Shown: positions 12,693 through 24,731, numbered from the stretch's first letter. The stretch: 64,000 nucleotides of DNA from Calliopum simillimum (GCA_951812925.1 OX638370.1:39869948-39933947); one strand, 5' to 3'. Notes: generated by a model from the letters alone, not told the origin. A program made the numbers and translations.

Positions 12693-12849
12693 TTTTTTTT
12701 TTTCATTTTACGGCTTCTCAAAGTTTAAAGTTCGCGTTTCATATAAAATTTTGAGATTTTATGAAAGAACCATGTTATTATGAAATGTTGCCTTTAATTT
12801 AAGCTATGGATCTTGAGAATCCGCTAATTAGTTTTTGCGAAAGAATTAG

Positions 12850-14330
12850 AAAAATCGTCATTTTCGGGAAAAAATCGTCTGCTCGTCAATGTGGTTGAAA
12901 AATCGTGACAAGGCTGGGCATTGCAAAAATGACGAGAAAATCTGAAAATAGGTCTGTATTCGGTGTCGATCACAGAATAAAAGTCGGTTTAAATTAAAAT
13001 TATATTTGATGCTTTTTGCAAGATTTTGCAAATATTGCTCGAGTGTATTCCTTCCCAGATGATTCAAAGTTTCAAGAAACTGGATTAAAAACTGAGTAAG
13101 CAGGAAATTTCTGCAAGTTTGTGGAATTCGTGATATTGCATTTTTTATTAATTTTATGGGCATTTTATTAAAAAAGTGAGTTTTCTCGTATTTAAAAAAA
13201 TGCAACATAATACCAGTGGCGCCAATTCAGAAAAATCTTGAGGGGGCAAGCCATATATTTATTATGTACATATTTCGAAATCAATACATACTTAATATAT
13301 GAAATTTATTTTCCAATTGGCTCCACTGCATAATATAAAAGCAAAGATAGTCATTTCTTACGTATTGTAATTCATTATCATGAATCCACAAAGTTGTTCT
13401 GTCATGTTTAGTTGTTGAGATAACTTGACCGAAAGTAAAAAAAAAAAAAAATTCCCGTTATTTTTGAAGTTTTATAACAGAGTATGATAGTTTTAACAAT
13501 AATTCTTGTTACGGTCATGCAACGTATTATTCTTTTCTTTAAAAACTCTTTTTGAATTATATCGATATCTCTTTTTCCTCCGAAATATCCTTACCTGAAA
13601 ATGTTTAAAAAATGCACGAAAACACGGTTATAGAGTGTTGATTTAAATGAAAAAATGTAAAAATTAGTATGAAAGTTTTTAAATGAAAATATCATATTTT
13701 TACCGAAATATTCTCATTTCTAAACTGTCATAATCATTTTTAACCACTTTTCATTTGAGTGAACTTTTTTAACTTTTTCTAGGTTAGGATATTTCGGAGG
13801 AAAAAAAAATATGCCGATATAATTTAAAAAGAGTTTCAAAGGGAAGGAATAGTGCTTTTAACAGCCCTAATAAGAATTATTTATTGTTAAAAGTTAACCT
13901 ACTTTGTAAATAAAACTTCAAAAACAATAAATGGAGGGTAAGATATATATAACAGGACATGATGGAGTAATTTTGCGCCTGATTTGGATTCAGCACCACG
14001 AATCACGTATGTAATAGTTACTTTCGTTTTTGAATTATGTTGCGTTTTTTTTTTATAAAACAAGAAAACTCACTTTCTTTAATAAAAAGTCCATAAAATT
14101 AATATGCACTAAACTTTCAGCATATTTTTGATCCAGTTTTTTGAAACTTTGAAAAATTTGGGAAGGAATGCACTCAAGCAAAAAAAAAAAAAAAATTGTA
14201 AAAATGTAATATCTTGCGAAAAGGATCAGCTAGGATTTTAATTAAAGTAGACTTTTCATCTATGATTGACCCCGAACACAGTTTCATCTTCAAATTTTTT
14301 CGTCATTTTAGTGACACCTATCACTTCTTC
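12850..14330. repeat. Nested fold-back structure
   Basis: Outer arms 12850-13215 and 14020-14330 are inverted copies (for example GGGAAGGAATGCACTC against GAGTGTATTCCTTCCC). An inner pair at about 13450-13600 and 13780-13950 is also inverted (TCCTCCGAAATATCC / GGATATTTCGGAGGA). Two palindromic elements appear stacked. The right arm ends about 240 bp from the stop codon of small gene A. Confidence 0.65.
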
Positions 14331-14339
14331 CTGCGCTCC

Positions 14340-14960
14340 GTATGTTGTAAGGAGTTTGTAAGATTATTTTCTTTGGCTGTGATTTTGAATTTCACTAACT
14401 GTAACAATGATATTTGCATTCACTTTTCCCATGAAAATGTCACAAATAAAATTATATTCCATAATTTAACGAATATCTGATTAAAATTAAATTTAAAAAA
14501 TAAAATTTAAAATTTTAGCAAAATTGCATTTATGTATCTGAAATGATTACATATTTTTAAATTTATTTAATTTTCTTTGTTGTTCTTGTTCTTCTGATTG
14601 GCGTGATTGTCTAGATCTGCTTTTGTACCGGTACCCTTGTAACCTGCATCATGACCCGGTCCAGTTTCTTTGTTATTCGGGTTACACTGGTTCGCACGAT
14701 TATCTTGAGCTGCTTTGTCCATGACTTCAAAAAATCTTTGTCTCTGAATTAAAGTTTAAAACTGAATGATAAAATCGAAATATCCTCACACTGTGACTGC
14801 CGAAAAACTTTTAACATAACTGAAGGAAGTGAATCTATTTATGTACCTTCAAAATACTCGTACGAAATGTTGTTTGTATGCATGTATCTAAGCATTGAAT
14901 CCCATGTTTTGCAACTTTATCTTGTGCACAAGTCCAGTTGAATAGAATATATGCCAAGCG
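14340..14960 (-). repeat. Duplicated block 1a (shared with 26085-26640)
   Basis: Sequence around small gene A, including its 3' flank (TTTGGCTGTGATTTTG, GATATTTGCATTCACTTTTC) and 5' flank, is repeated in the same orientation around copy C. The duplication therefore covered gene plus flanks, not a retrocopy. Confidence 0.75.
14567..14722 (-). CDS. Small hydrophilic protein, subfamily 1, copy A (51 aa)
   Basis: An intact single-exon frame of 51 codons starting MDKAAQDNRANQCNPNN. Two related motifs, DNRANQCNPNN near the N-terminus and LDNHANQKNKNN near the C-terminus, flank a Gly-rich centre (GPGHDAGYKGTGTKAD). There is no signal peptide or membrane segment, one Cys, and the composition is rich in Asn, Lys and Gly, suggesting a soluble, probably disordered protein. 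Copy C (26304-26456) and three subfamily-2 genes in this window share the same plan, and conservation across copies argues that it is real. Function unknown; I do not recognise the family with confidence. Upstream DNA is duplicated together with copy C. Confidence 0.75.
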   Translation of the reverse strand: MDKAAQDNRANQCNPNNKETGPGHDAGYKGTGTKADLDNHANQKNKNNKEN

Positions 14961-15269
14961 TACATGATCAGTTTTCTCGTCCAACTTGCTCAAGCAAATA
15001 TCGTTCGGTGTTCGTTCTCTTTACCAAACCGACATAGCTCATTTTGTTCGTAATTGAATTTAGAACAAATTAAACACATTAGTTTTTTGGAGTTTTTCCC
15101 CCCAAACTTTTTTAGTCCCCCATGAACACGCATAATCCGATAAATTCAATAAAACTGTTTTAAAATGCTTAAACATGGAAAATAATGCTATCCAGGGAGT
15201 TCTCGAGGTTGCTGAATCCAAATACAATGTTCAAAAATGGAAAACTTCAAAATGGCGCCCGGAAAACTG

Positions 15270-15725
15270 CGTATAACCCCATTTATATTGTTTTTGAATA
15301 AATTTTTTTAGCAATTATTATTCCATTGCACATTTAATTGCAAACGTTTTAAGCTTATGCTGAGCAAAATCGAAAAAAATTTTGTGAAGTTATTAGGGTT
15401 TTAGTGCAATAGGGACATTTCGATTTCTTTCAAGAATTAATATTTTTGATACAATTGTTACATGATCCGCAATGTTCTTCTTCAGAAGATGATGGGAAGT
15501 TGTCTAGAATGAATGAATGTAGAGTGACCGATCTGAACCCTCAAAAATTGTATCTGCTGATTTAGGCCGAAAATTTTGAAAATGATCTGGACAACTTCTC
15601 ACGATCCTTAATATCTTCACGAATTTTTATACGATTTTACTCAGCATAGGTTTAAAACGTTTGCAATTCAATGTGCCATTGAATACAATTGCCTAAAAAA
15701 ATTTGTTTAAAAACAATATATGCCA
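15270..15725. repeat. Fold-back repeat around 15.5 kb
   Basis: Left arm 15280-15390 and right arm 15610-15720 are inverted copies (ATTGCAAACGTTTTAAGC against TTAAAACGTTTGCAATTC). The loop is about 220 bp. No coding capacity. Confidence 0.55.
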
Positions 15726-16089
15726 AAAACAAAGTGTTTTATTTGACGTTGATTTAAAAAATTTTTGAGCAATTTTAATTTTTTTCCTGCTATAACTCAA
15801 TCAGTTTTGTTCGGAGCATAATCATTGGTATACTTGTTAGAAGCGCCATTAGTCACTCGTCGTAAATGTGAAAAAAATAAAAGCGATCAGACTTGGCGTT
15901 ATACAAATATATTGATGTATATGAATGGGTTTTTTTTGAAAATGGAATAAGCCCATTTCTTCATAAACTAAGATATTTAAGGGTTTGCGTACGACTCAAT
16001 TTAAAAATATTGGTAAGCGATATTAAACTGGTGTAAAGTGTTTACCACTTCAAATTTGTCAAATTTTGTTATGCATTCAAAATTTTTAC

Positions 16090-16880
16090 AAGTGTAATAG
16101 AAAATAGTCTAGTTTTTTTTTGCTATGAACGAACTTATTCCACTTTCATTTGTAACAAATTGAAAAATTTATTATACTTTTGAATGACTTATTCTATTTT
16201 GAGCAACAAAATATTCTGCAAATAAAGGCAAAGGGAAATTAAAACTTTTGTATGTTGCTAAATTTTTTTTGATTCCTTGAGACTTTTTCGATGTTTTTCG
16301 ATAATATCAGGCTCTCGCCGATTTTTCAGAGTCTTCGGATACTATTGGACAATTTATGATTCTTGCCGAATTTTCAGATATTTCTGGATTAATTCCGATT
16401 TCCGCACTCTTTTTCGATATTTTTCGAATATTTCAGGATCTAACCGATTGTTGCAGTGTTTTTTGATGATTTCTGACTCTTACCGATTTTTGCCTATAGA
16501 CTTTCTTTTTTGTTTTTCGATAGTTTTCGATTACTTTCGAAAAACCGGTAAGAGTCAGAAATAATCGAAAAACACTGAAAAAATCGTCTTGATCCTGAAA
16601 TTGTCGAAAAATATCGAAAATTTGGCATATCATAAATTATTGAAAAGTATTCGAAAACGCTAAAAAAATCGGCAAGGGTTATATTATCGAAAAATATCAA
16701 AAAATTCTGCAGGAATCGAAAACAAATTTAGCAACATACAAAACTTTTAATTTTCCCTTGCATTTATTTACAGAATATTTTGTTACTGAAAATAGAATAA
16801 GTCATACAAAAGTATTATAAATATAAGTCCATTCAGAGCAAAAAAAAAACTCGACAATTTTCTATTACATTTGAGGCGTT
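16090..16880. mobile_element. Fold-back element with degenerate satellite-like arms
   Basis: Outer arms carry inverted TAGCAACATACAAAAG-type sequence (left near 16245-16265, right near 16725-16745). Inner parts are runs of degenerate CGATATTTTTC / CTTACCGATTTTT units in opposite orientation about a centre near 16530. The unit composition resembles the satellite at 49.7-51.1 kb. ORFs of 60-95 codons across it are by-products of the repeat. Confidence 0.6.
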
Positions 16881-18104
16881 GCGTGCAATAACGCCATAAG
16901 TCGAGTTAGGGCGTTTTTGCGCCCATCGCTTTTTTGAAAAGCTTGAGTCCTCAAATATATGTGTACTTAATTTCAACTTCCAATTATGATCACAGAATGT
17001 GGTAGAGCAGTATATATATACTGTTTAAAGAGTTGCGTGCAAGAAGGGCGTAGTGCGACTTGGGGCGTTTTTGCATAAATCAGTTCGCGGTAGGAAAAAT
17101 GGTTTTTAATCAAAACCAAGGTACCTAACTCAAAATTTTATATGGCAAAAAATGCTTAAAATTGTCCAGAGAGTACGTGTGATTTTTTTTTTTTTCTTTT
17201 TTTTAGCCATGTTTTTGAAAAATTATAAAATGTTCGAAAAAATTTCTGCTTAATACACTTCTTTCATAAGGCACCTTGCTTTTGAATAAAAACCATTTTT
17301 CCGGCCGGGTAAAAAAATAGCTGTGTTCGAGTGGCCATATTTCGATCAATTTTTAACTTAAGAAATTTTCCAATATAGCATTTTAAATTAAATTTTATTT
17401 CTTATTTTTTGTTAAATTTAGTCTTTTGCTAAAAAAACACAAGAATTCCAAATTTTTTGTTTTTTTTTCAATATTTTAGCGAAAGCAATTTGCTTTTTAA
17501 TCTTTTAAATCAGGGATATCCAAACTCAAATACTAGCTTACAAAAAGTTTCACATCAAGTATGTCAAAATTTTCCTTCTTTCGCGAGAAATTTTGAAGCT
17601 TATATGAATTTATGTTTTTTTTTTAACTTCTTTTTGTAAAAATTTGTATAATTTGATATTAAATATCTCAAAAAATTTTGAACTAGTTCTTTTATTATAC
17701 ATATATAATATATTGCATTTATTGTAATTCAATGACTTACTTCACATTAATGACAGTTTCTAGGAGTGTTATTTTCTAAAAACCATTAAAATCCATCGAG
17801 CCGCTTTTTTAAAAAAAAAATGCTGACGTTACTCCAGTGATAGTCAAATGGATTTATGCAAAAACGCCCTATAATTTAAATTTTTTCTTCTTCGATAATT
17901 CTGTCAATATGCGTTAGTATTATGTGTTAGCGGTAATTATTTACTTACTTACTTATTTTATTAGTTTTAATTGAATAAATTTCTTTTTCAAGGTTTAAAT
18001 GATGGTATGTTCTTTTTATCAGCATTTAAAAACTTTAAATTGAATTATCTCGAAATGCCATTTTTCGACTTGGGGCGTTAATGCACGCAACGCCTCAATT
18101 GTTT
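16873..18104. mobile_element. DNA transposon remnant with TIR GAGGCGTTGCGTGCA
   Basis: The left end GAGGCGTTGCGTGCAATAAC is matched by an inverted GTTAATGCACGCAACGCCTC at the right end. Both are followed inward by AGTCG...GGGCGTTTTTGC-type sequence, also repeated near 17035-17075 and 17860. The target duplication is unclear (ATT is possible). No transposase is seen, and the superfamily is unassigned. Confidence 0.55.
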
Positions 18105-18210
18105 TTTAACAAACAGCGCTTAGTAAGATTATTTGCTTAGGAATTCAGCCTCATTTTTATTTGAAACCCATTTTATTTTTTGACCAACCCGTTTTAGAAT
18201 AGAATACATA

Positions 18211-19257
18211 CAGTAGGTCAAAGCCAAAGTCGTACACCAAAAAACTATTTTTCAATGCCCCAAAACTAAGTAGGTACGCAAAAATAATTTAAGAAATTTG
18301 AAGTACATTTTTGAATAGCCTATTTAATCCTTCAAATTTAACAAAAAAACAAACTTGAAATTTTCCGTTATTTTTGAAAATAAATAAAAAGTTACAGAAA
18401 TCAAGCATATTTAGTACCAAAGCCAAAGTCGTACATTTTAACAAAATTATAATTTTTATACGAGTTCAGTAATTAGCGTACATTATTTTGTTTTTATTTG
18501 TCATGTTTAGTCCTTTTGGCATCCTTTGAATTAGTTTTTCACAATAGCTCGGATAAATTTTTTTTTCCCATTTTCCATGAATACCCTTTTAAGTGCAGTT
18601 TTTGAAGAAATATTGCGCTGGCGAACTTTTGCGTCCAGATAATTCCACAAGATTTTAATAGAATTTATATCTGTACCCTGCGCCAGTGTTACGAATACAT
18701 TGGGACAGTTGTATTGAATCCATGATCTCATATTATAAGAAATATGTTTGAAATCGTTATCTTATTAAAAGTACCTTTTACTACATTGACCAAGTTTATC
18801 CTTATATTGCAATAAATTTAGTCTTAAAATGTGCAAATACATCTTATGATCCGTACTATTATCAACAAAATGGAGTATTCTAGGCCCAGCTGCTGAAAAA
18901 GAGCCCCAAACCATTAGTGAACCACCGTCATGTTTTACATGTGGTTTAAGGTTTTTCGAACAAGGTGCTTCAGTTGGTTATCTCCATATGTATGGTCTGC
19001 CGTATGATCCAAAAGTATTAATCTTACTTTCATTCAAGAAGAGGACATTTTTCCAAAAGAAAAAATTTTTATGACAGTGAGTTTTAGCAAACAGCAACCA
19101 AGCCTCTTGATGCTTCTTCTTTATTTTTGTTAAAATTGAAGGATTAAATAGGCTATTTGAAAATGTATTTCAAATTTCTTAAATGATTTCTGCGTACTTA
19201 GTTTTGGGGCATTGAAAAATAGTTTGTTTGGTGTACGACTTTGGCTTTGTCTTACTG
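18211..19257 (-). mobile_element. Tc1-like transposon, decayed
   Basis: Terminal inverted repeats of over 100 bp begin CAGTAGGTCAAAGCCAAAGT at 18211 and end with the complement of CAGTAAGACAAAGCC at 19257, each flanked by TA. Minus-strand frames encode Tc1 transposase pieces: LFLNESKINTFGSYGRP and HDGGSLMVWGSFSAAGP around 18850-19060, and DINSIKILWNYLDAKVRQRN at 18531-18731. The expected Asp of the first motif reads Asn, and frames are broken, so no active enzyme is possible. Length 1047 bp suggests internal deletion. Confidence 0.8.
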
Positions 19258-19609
19258 TAGATGAATCAATATACAAAAAATAATTCTATGCAACAGGTAA
19301 ACAAAATATTTTTTAACTGCCAGAAAAAAAAATTTTGCCTAAAAACATTTAGTAGTAAGTACTATAAACAATTTGCAATCCTTATCATTTGTTTGAAGTA
19401 CATACATTTTTAAATATGCATTCAAAAAGTATTAACAACATTGCTTGTGCAGTCTAATCACTGCACACGGTGTTTGCACTACGTGTCTTTCTCTCATTGC
19501 ATGCCAGAACAATGTAATAAATTGGGGTTCCCCAAGTTATGTCTCTGAAATAGAAAAGCTGTCTTCTGACGCTCACAAAAAGCTCACAGAAAATACAAAA
19601 ATAAAAAAA

Positions 19610-20395
19610 CTAGTTAGGGTGTTACCTTTGGCCTGGCCAAACATTAAATATCCTACACAGCAGTATTTTGATAATTTTGCTTAAATGGGAGATGCCACGC
19701 CCTCTTGTCCGAAATCACCGAGTTTTTTCTCATAGTTTGCATTTATAGTTCTAATTATTTGAGTGAAATTTGGTTGAATTATCTCAAAAAATGTTTTCAG
19801 CTTAGCGTTTTGAAGCTTTTGCTTATATGGGAGGTGCCACGCCCTCTTGTCCGATTTTATCCAGTTTTTGCCTAAAGCTTGCATTTATAGTTCTTAGTGT
19901 CTGATTCAAATTTAGTTCGATTATCTCAAAAAACGCTTTCAATACAGCGTTTTGACTTTTTTGCTTATATGAGAGGTGCCACGCCCTCTTGTCCAAACTC
20001 ACCCAGTTTTTTCTTAGAGCTTGCGCTTTTAATTCTTAGTATTTACGTTGATGTTGGTTGCATTATCGTGAAAAATACAACAAAAGTGGCGTGTCCGTTG
20101 ACCGATTTCGCTCATTTTCAATCCCCTATGCTAACTTTGACGACGAAGGTTGTGTACCAAATTTCATTGAATTATCTTGCTTAGTTTTCCCAAAAAATCT
20201 ATTTCCACACACAGCCAGCCAGCCAGCCAGCCACCCAGCCACCCAGCCACCCAGCCAGACAGACGGACATGGCTATATCGACTCAGGAGGTGACGCTGTT
20301 CAAGAATATATATACTTTTCTATATCTGCCACGGCTCCTTCTCTGCGTTACAAACGGAAGGACAAAGTGAAAATACCTTGGTTGTAGGGTATAAA
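19610..20395 (+). mobile_element. mini-me/DINE-1-like repeat, copy 3, full length with known empty site
   Basis: Starts at ACTAGTTAGGGTGTTACC followed by TTTGGCCTGGCCAAA. It contains three to four GGTGCCACGCCC units of about 142 bp, then a (CCAGCCAG)n to (ACAG)n microsatellite, the core ACATGGCTATATCGACTCAG, AAGAATATATATAC, TTTGTAACGC in inverted form, and ends at GTAGGGTATAAAAA. The duplicated block at 30.6 kb lacks it, which fixes its boundaries between AAAATAAAAA and CAATATTGCCATA. Confidence 0.75.
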
Positions 20396-21810
20396 AACCA
20401 CAATATTGCCATATTTTAAAAACTTTTTGCGAACAATTCTTAACAGTTTCTGTAATTTCAAAAACCAACTGATTGATTTCCACCTACGTACTTGAAACAA
20501 ACCTTAGAATGCTATCGTTTTTAACATGCTAAAATGTTTCCTCTAGTTCAAAATCTATTACTAAAAAGCAGGAAAATCGCAGTTTCGAAAAAAAAAAAAA
20601 ATCACATTTCACCTTTGTTACGTTGCGTTATAACCGGGGAGGGGGGTTCAAAATTGGTCGAAAATTTCGTTACGTAACATTTGAACGGTTCCTTATGAAC
20701 TTTTGAAATTTTTGGTCGTTTTTTTCAAATGCGGGTTCTCTTTCTAAGTAATATCTCAAGCCATAAGCGTCTGATTTGGTCGCATTTGACGTTAGACTAG
20801 AGGTAATTCAACCACCTTTAAACGCTTTTTACATAATGTTTCAAGCAGATTAGTGGTTTAACCAGATGCACCAGAAAAAATAGTGGTATTTCTTGTACAT
20901 TTTTTTAAAATTTTTTATAAACTAGTGTTATTAGATATTTTAAGAGTTTGATACAAAAACAAAAAATATGAGCATACTTTACGGATGAAAATTTTAGCAA
21001 ACCAGTAATTTTTACATAAATACCGTGTACTCAGATAAATATTAAAATTATTCAGGGAATTCGGGGCCGTAATATTTTTTTTTTTTTAATTTTGACTTTA
21101 ACAAGCTGTAACAGTTATAAAACAAACTTGTTTACATACGATGGGCTGCTATTTCGATTTCGGGACGCAATTATAGAACCGAACTTAAGCACACATGTCA
21201 TTTTTTTGGCATTTCCGATAAATTGTGTTAGGAAATTTTTAGCAAAATTAACAAAATCTATGGAGCTCTCCTTGTGTATTCTGGAAGATAATCTAATATT
21301 CGTGGTACTTCAACAGCAATGATTTCATAGGTTAATTTGGTATTAGATAATCGTCAAATTTGGTCTTCACAAAGAATCATTTTTACATGTTTTAGTCAAA
21401 GGATTAGAGCAGTCTATTTAAAATTACCTAAGTTCGCCTTCACTTTATATGCATTTTGGCATGCATCAAAAACCATACATACTTAGATAGGCGTCCAAAT
21501 ACATAGAATATGACAAATCTAATTGCTGACGATGCGATTTCCGCTGATCTCATATTAGCATTCCGAAAATTTCAAACATAATATTGGTGGATTATTTCAA
21601 ATTGTGTGGCAACTTTGAAACTCTCAATGAGGTCTCAACTAACCTAATCTAAGAAAATTATTTTAAACAAATAATTTAGGGAGTAGAAGCCACTTATAGC
21701 AAGTTTGTACTCAAAAGAAAAAAGCTTTCACGCAAATCGTCCCTTGAGTGCAATTGCATACTACCATGCTTACGAGTAAAATGACTTCATATCAAGCACA
21801 TACTTTTTCC

Positions 21811-21846
21811 ATATAAGACAACATCATCATTTAGATCACTTCAGTT
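21811..21846 (+). promoter_or_regulatory. Core promoter of small gene B
   Basis: TATA box ATATAAG at 21811-21817 and initiator TCAGTT at 21841-21846, about 30 bases apart as in insect TATA/Inr promoters. The same pair is conserved in copies D and E. The 5' UTR would be about 30 nt. Confidence 0.75.
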
Positions 21847-21871
21847 TGAGCAGAATCATAAAACTTAAAAC

Positions 21872-22042
21872 ATGGACAGATCAGGAAGTGCAAACCGCAC
21901 TAATCAGTGCAATCCAACCCACGCACCCAGCGGACCAGGACATTCTGCTGGTTACCAGGGATCGGGAACCAGAAGTGATTTAAACAATCACTCCAACCAA
22001 GGCAATCCCAACAATTCCAACTATGGTGGTGGCAGAAAATAA
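21872..22042 (+). CDS. Small hydrophilic protein, subfamily 2, copy B (56 aa)
   Basis: An intact frame of 56 codons starting MDRSGSANRTNQCNPTH and ending SNYGGGRK. It has the same plan as copy A: an N-terminal NRTNQCNP motif, a Gly/His-rich centre (GPGHSAGYQGSGTRSD) and a C-terminal LNNHSNQGNPNN motif. There is no signal peptide, no transmembrane segment and one Cys. Promoter (TATA plus TCAGTT) and polyadenylation signal (22106-22111) are both present at sensible distances. Copy E encodes the identical protein with only synonymous differences, and copy D differs by Arg3Lys and one missing Gly. These facts make it a genuine, constrained gene. Function unknown. The NQ.NPN motif may recur in small hydrophilic proteins of other eukaryotes, but I could not check. 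Confidence 0.85.
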   Translation: MDRSGSANRTNQCNPTHAPSGPGHSAGYQGSGTRSDLNNHSNQGNPNNSNYGGGRK

Positions 22043-22105
22043 GGAGGCGTTGTAGTAAATATATATGTGTTTATATATATACTACAATCATTTAAATGAT
22101 TTCGA

Positions 22106-22111
22106 AATAAA
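22106..22111 (+). terminator. Polyadenylation signal of small gene B
   Basis: AATAAA 64 bases after the stop codon, conserved in position in copies D and E. Confidence 0.7.
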
Positions 22112-22450
22112 CGCTTCGTTTTATAAAAATGTTTTTTGTCTTGTTTTTACATTGAATATGTGTCTAGTATTTAAAACAAGAGCAGTAAAATTCTTCGTAA
22201 TATTTCGAAATAAAGTTTAAAAAAAATATCGAAGAAATTGTTTTGAACTCCTGTATAAAGTATGTACATTTTAAAAATATCTCTGAAGGTTTTTGATTTT
22301 ATGTCGTTTAGGCAAAATGTGAATCTTTTCAATTTTAAATTAGCAAACTTTTTGAAAAAATAAAAAAAAACAATTTCCCGAGTGTGTTGATCCCTAATTT
22401 CAAAAAATTCTGAAAATAAAACCAAAGCGTAAATTTATGTTTGTCTGTAT

Positions 22451-23473
22451 AGTACATTAGGGTGGTCAGAATTTAGTACGGTAAGACCAAAAGTGTTAAA
22501 ATGTAAATGTGCGCTGCTGATTACAGAAAATGCATTAGAAAAGTGCCTTTAGATGTTTCGCCTCGACCTTCAAGTACTTTTTTGTAGGAATTTTCGAAGC
22601 TTTGAGTATTTTGTTCAATATAAATGGTATATTTTTGAACAAGCCAAGGTATTTGCACAAATTAATTTAATTTTTTTAAGAATACTTTGTGGTTTATTCG
22701 GCGTCAAAAATACATAATTTATGTACCATGTGCCAATTTTTTGCAGCAGCGCTTTAAACTTCAAACTTTCAGGAAAAGGTTTTTCTTATTTTAACCTAGC
22801 GGTTTTTTTTCAAATTTTAGGTTTAGCTTCTAAATAATCCCAACAACTAAACTATTCATAACTTTGTTACTTACTTACAATAAAGTTCAATAGGATTGAA
22901 ACTAAAAAAACGTTTAATAAATAATGTTCAAACAAGATATCTTAATGGGATGATGTAAGGTATCAAGTTCCCGTCATAACTTTTTAAGCAAAAGACATAC
23001 AAGACCAATTCATAGCTTATTTTGAAGTCGAAGAATAAAACTATGCGACGCATTAATAGTCCCGGAGCCGGCACTACTAAAAGTGCCGTCATCGCGGATT
23101 CTGAAATTTTTAATGATAAATGGTAGTTTACACTAAGACGAATAAGAAAAGCTTGGTCGGCGCGGTTATAGCCTGGCAAAAATATTTTTAAATGATTTTT
23201 AAATTATTAAATTTTCGGAATGTTTTGCCGTCATCGCGGATTTTGATCAATCGATGCTAAATTTCATAACCATTCAGAAAAAATCCGGCCGACCAAATTT
23301 TTCTTGCCGAAAATTACCGGCAGACCTATTTTAATGGTGCTACAGTGGGTACAATTTCTGTTATCACGGAAATTTGTTATTTTTTTTTTAATATACGTGC
23401 TTTAATGTCAAATTTAAAAATATCTTTGCATGCGGGTTTAGAAACTGCCAGAAGTATCGGGCATACCAGTTTT
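22451..23473. other. Unassigned AT-rich DNA
   Basis: No gene recognised. The short phrase GCCGTCATCGCGGATT occurs twice (near 23088 and 23229). Confidence 0.4.
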
Positions 23474-23710
23474 TATACCCAAGGCAGATTCACTTAGCCC
23501 TACCGTTTGTAATGCAGAGAAGAATGCGTGGCAGGTATAGAAAAGTATATATATCATTGATCGGCGCTCCCTCCTGATTCGATAAAGCCATGTTCTTCTG
23601 TCTGTCTGATTGTCCGTCTGGCTGGCTGGCTAGGTGTACATTGGATTCGTTGTAAAAGTTAGCTAGTGGTATTGAAAAAGACCGAAATCGGTGGAAAGGA
23701 CACCGGTTCG
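23474..23710 (-). mobile_element. mini-me-like repeat, copy 4 (terminal half)
   Basis: Reverse orientation: TTTTATACCCAAGGCAG, TTTGTAATGCAGAGAAG, the TATATATA stretch, the core, the GTCT/GTCC microsatellite, then GGATTCGTTGTAAAAGTTAG and CCGAAATCGGT. The last part matches copy 5 in inverted form and differs from the other copies, so 4 and 5 are one subfamily. Confidence 0.65.
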
Positions 23711-23748
23711 TAAAGGAAAAATTAAAGCCTATAATCTTCTGATGCAAA

Positions 23749-24210
23749 ATGAAGGCTACCAAAGTTTGTTTGAGAAATATAGAAGATATAAATAATAAAC
23801 AGAAAACAGATTTAATCCAAAAATTTACAAATGAAATGTACAACATAGGATATAACGACGTTAATACTGCAAGATTTAATATATTTTTAAAGTTCTTTGC
23901 AAGTACAAGCGACAAAGAAGAATTTTAGGGTATGATTAATTTTAATTGTAGTAGTATTCCTCCATGCTGGAATACCTTGTCGCAAAAAATTGTACGCACC
24001 ATATTAGTTAATAAAATGTGGCAAAATGTTACTGAGCCTATATGTACATTATATGAACCAACTGAATGTGGATGGCAGTTAAACGAAGACAGTATGCTTG
24101 ACCGTTGTGGTATGTTGGCCCATCAGAACCATTAAAAGTTGAAGAAGTTTTGAGCAACCAACAAAATGAGGAGAAAAGCCAGGATTCAGAAGAGAAAAGA
24201 AATTATACAA
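23749..24210 (+). pseudogene. Unidentified coding remnant between two inverted mini-me copies
   Basis: A frame opens at MKATKVCLRNIED near 23749 and closes after about 60 residues (TSDKEEF). A second open stretch follows directly (23938-24135), with IPPCWNTLSQKIVRTIL, then WQNVTEPICTLYEPTECGW and, after a frameshift, SEPLKVEEVLSNQQN. The 'PPC...L.QKI.R......W.......EPT.CGW' pattern recalls the C-terminal part of a class of transposon-associated animal proteins, but this is recollection and unconfirmed. The block looks like one broken gene fragment captured between repeats 4 and 5. Confidence 0.4.
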
Positions 24211-24319
24211 TAATTTTGATATAAATAATTTGGATGATTAGTAATGAATAAACTTGAGTTGAACATTAACTTCTGTATTAACTTTTATTAATTGCACTAT
24301 TAATCACACGCTTTTGTCC

Positions 24320-24731
24320 GTCTTAATCTAGTTTTTGTTCAGAGCTTGAATTCACTATTCTTAGTGTCTGAGTAAAATTTGGTTGGATTATTTTAAAAAA
24401 CGCTTTCAGTATAGCATTTTGATATTTTGCTTATCTGGGTGGTACAACTCCCTTTCGTCCAAATTCACATAGCCTTTGTCCAGAGCTTGCACATACTATC
24501 CCTAGAATTTATATCTACATATTTTGCTCAAAAAATTACGTTTAGTTTTCCATTTGTATGGGCAGTGGGCGTGTCAGTCTACCGATTTCGGTCTTTTTCA
24601 ATCGCACGAGCTAACTTTTGCAACGAATCCAATGTAAAAAATATAATCAAATTAGCTTGCTTAGTTTTTACGTGAAAAATAATTCCACAGACAGGCAACC
24701 ATCCAGCCAGCTAGCCAGACAGACAGAAGTT
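24320..24731 (+). mobile_element. mini-me-like repeat, copy 5 (lacks its terminal block)
   Basis: Forward orientation: units of about 142 bp (GCTTATCTGGGTGGTACAAC...), the phrase ACCGATTTCGGTCTTTTTCA, and a CCAGCCAGCTAGCCAGACAG microsatellite that runs straight into LINE sequence at about 24732. The core and GTATA end are missing. Confidence 0.6.

Larger units (their letters stand above)
19370..22450 (+). repeat. Duplicated block 2a carrying small gene B
   Basis: Segments 19370-19600, 20395-20520 and 21190-22440 recur in the same order at 30340-32500 (block 2b) and inverted at about 48740-51700 (block 2c). A fragment also recurs at 36630-36750. Block 2a is interrupted by a mini-me copy (19610-20395) that is absent at the equivalent place in 2b. 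Confidence 0.75.

Noticed and set aside
13209..13440. Possible unique gene between fold-back arms
   Set aside because: No open frame or splice pattern; simply the spacer of nested inverted repeats.
23490..23915. 141-codon minus-strand ORF
   Set aside because: It runs through the mini-me terminal block into unrelated DNA and is not protein-like.
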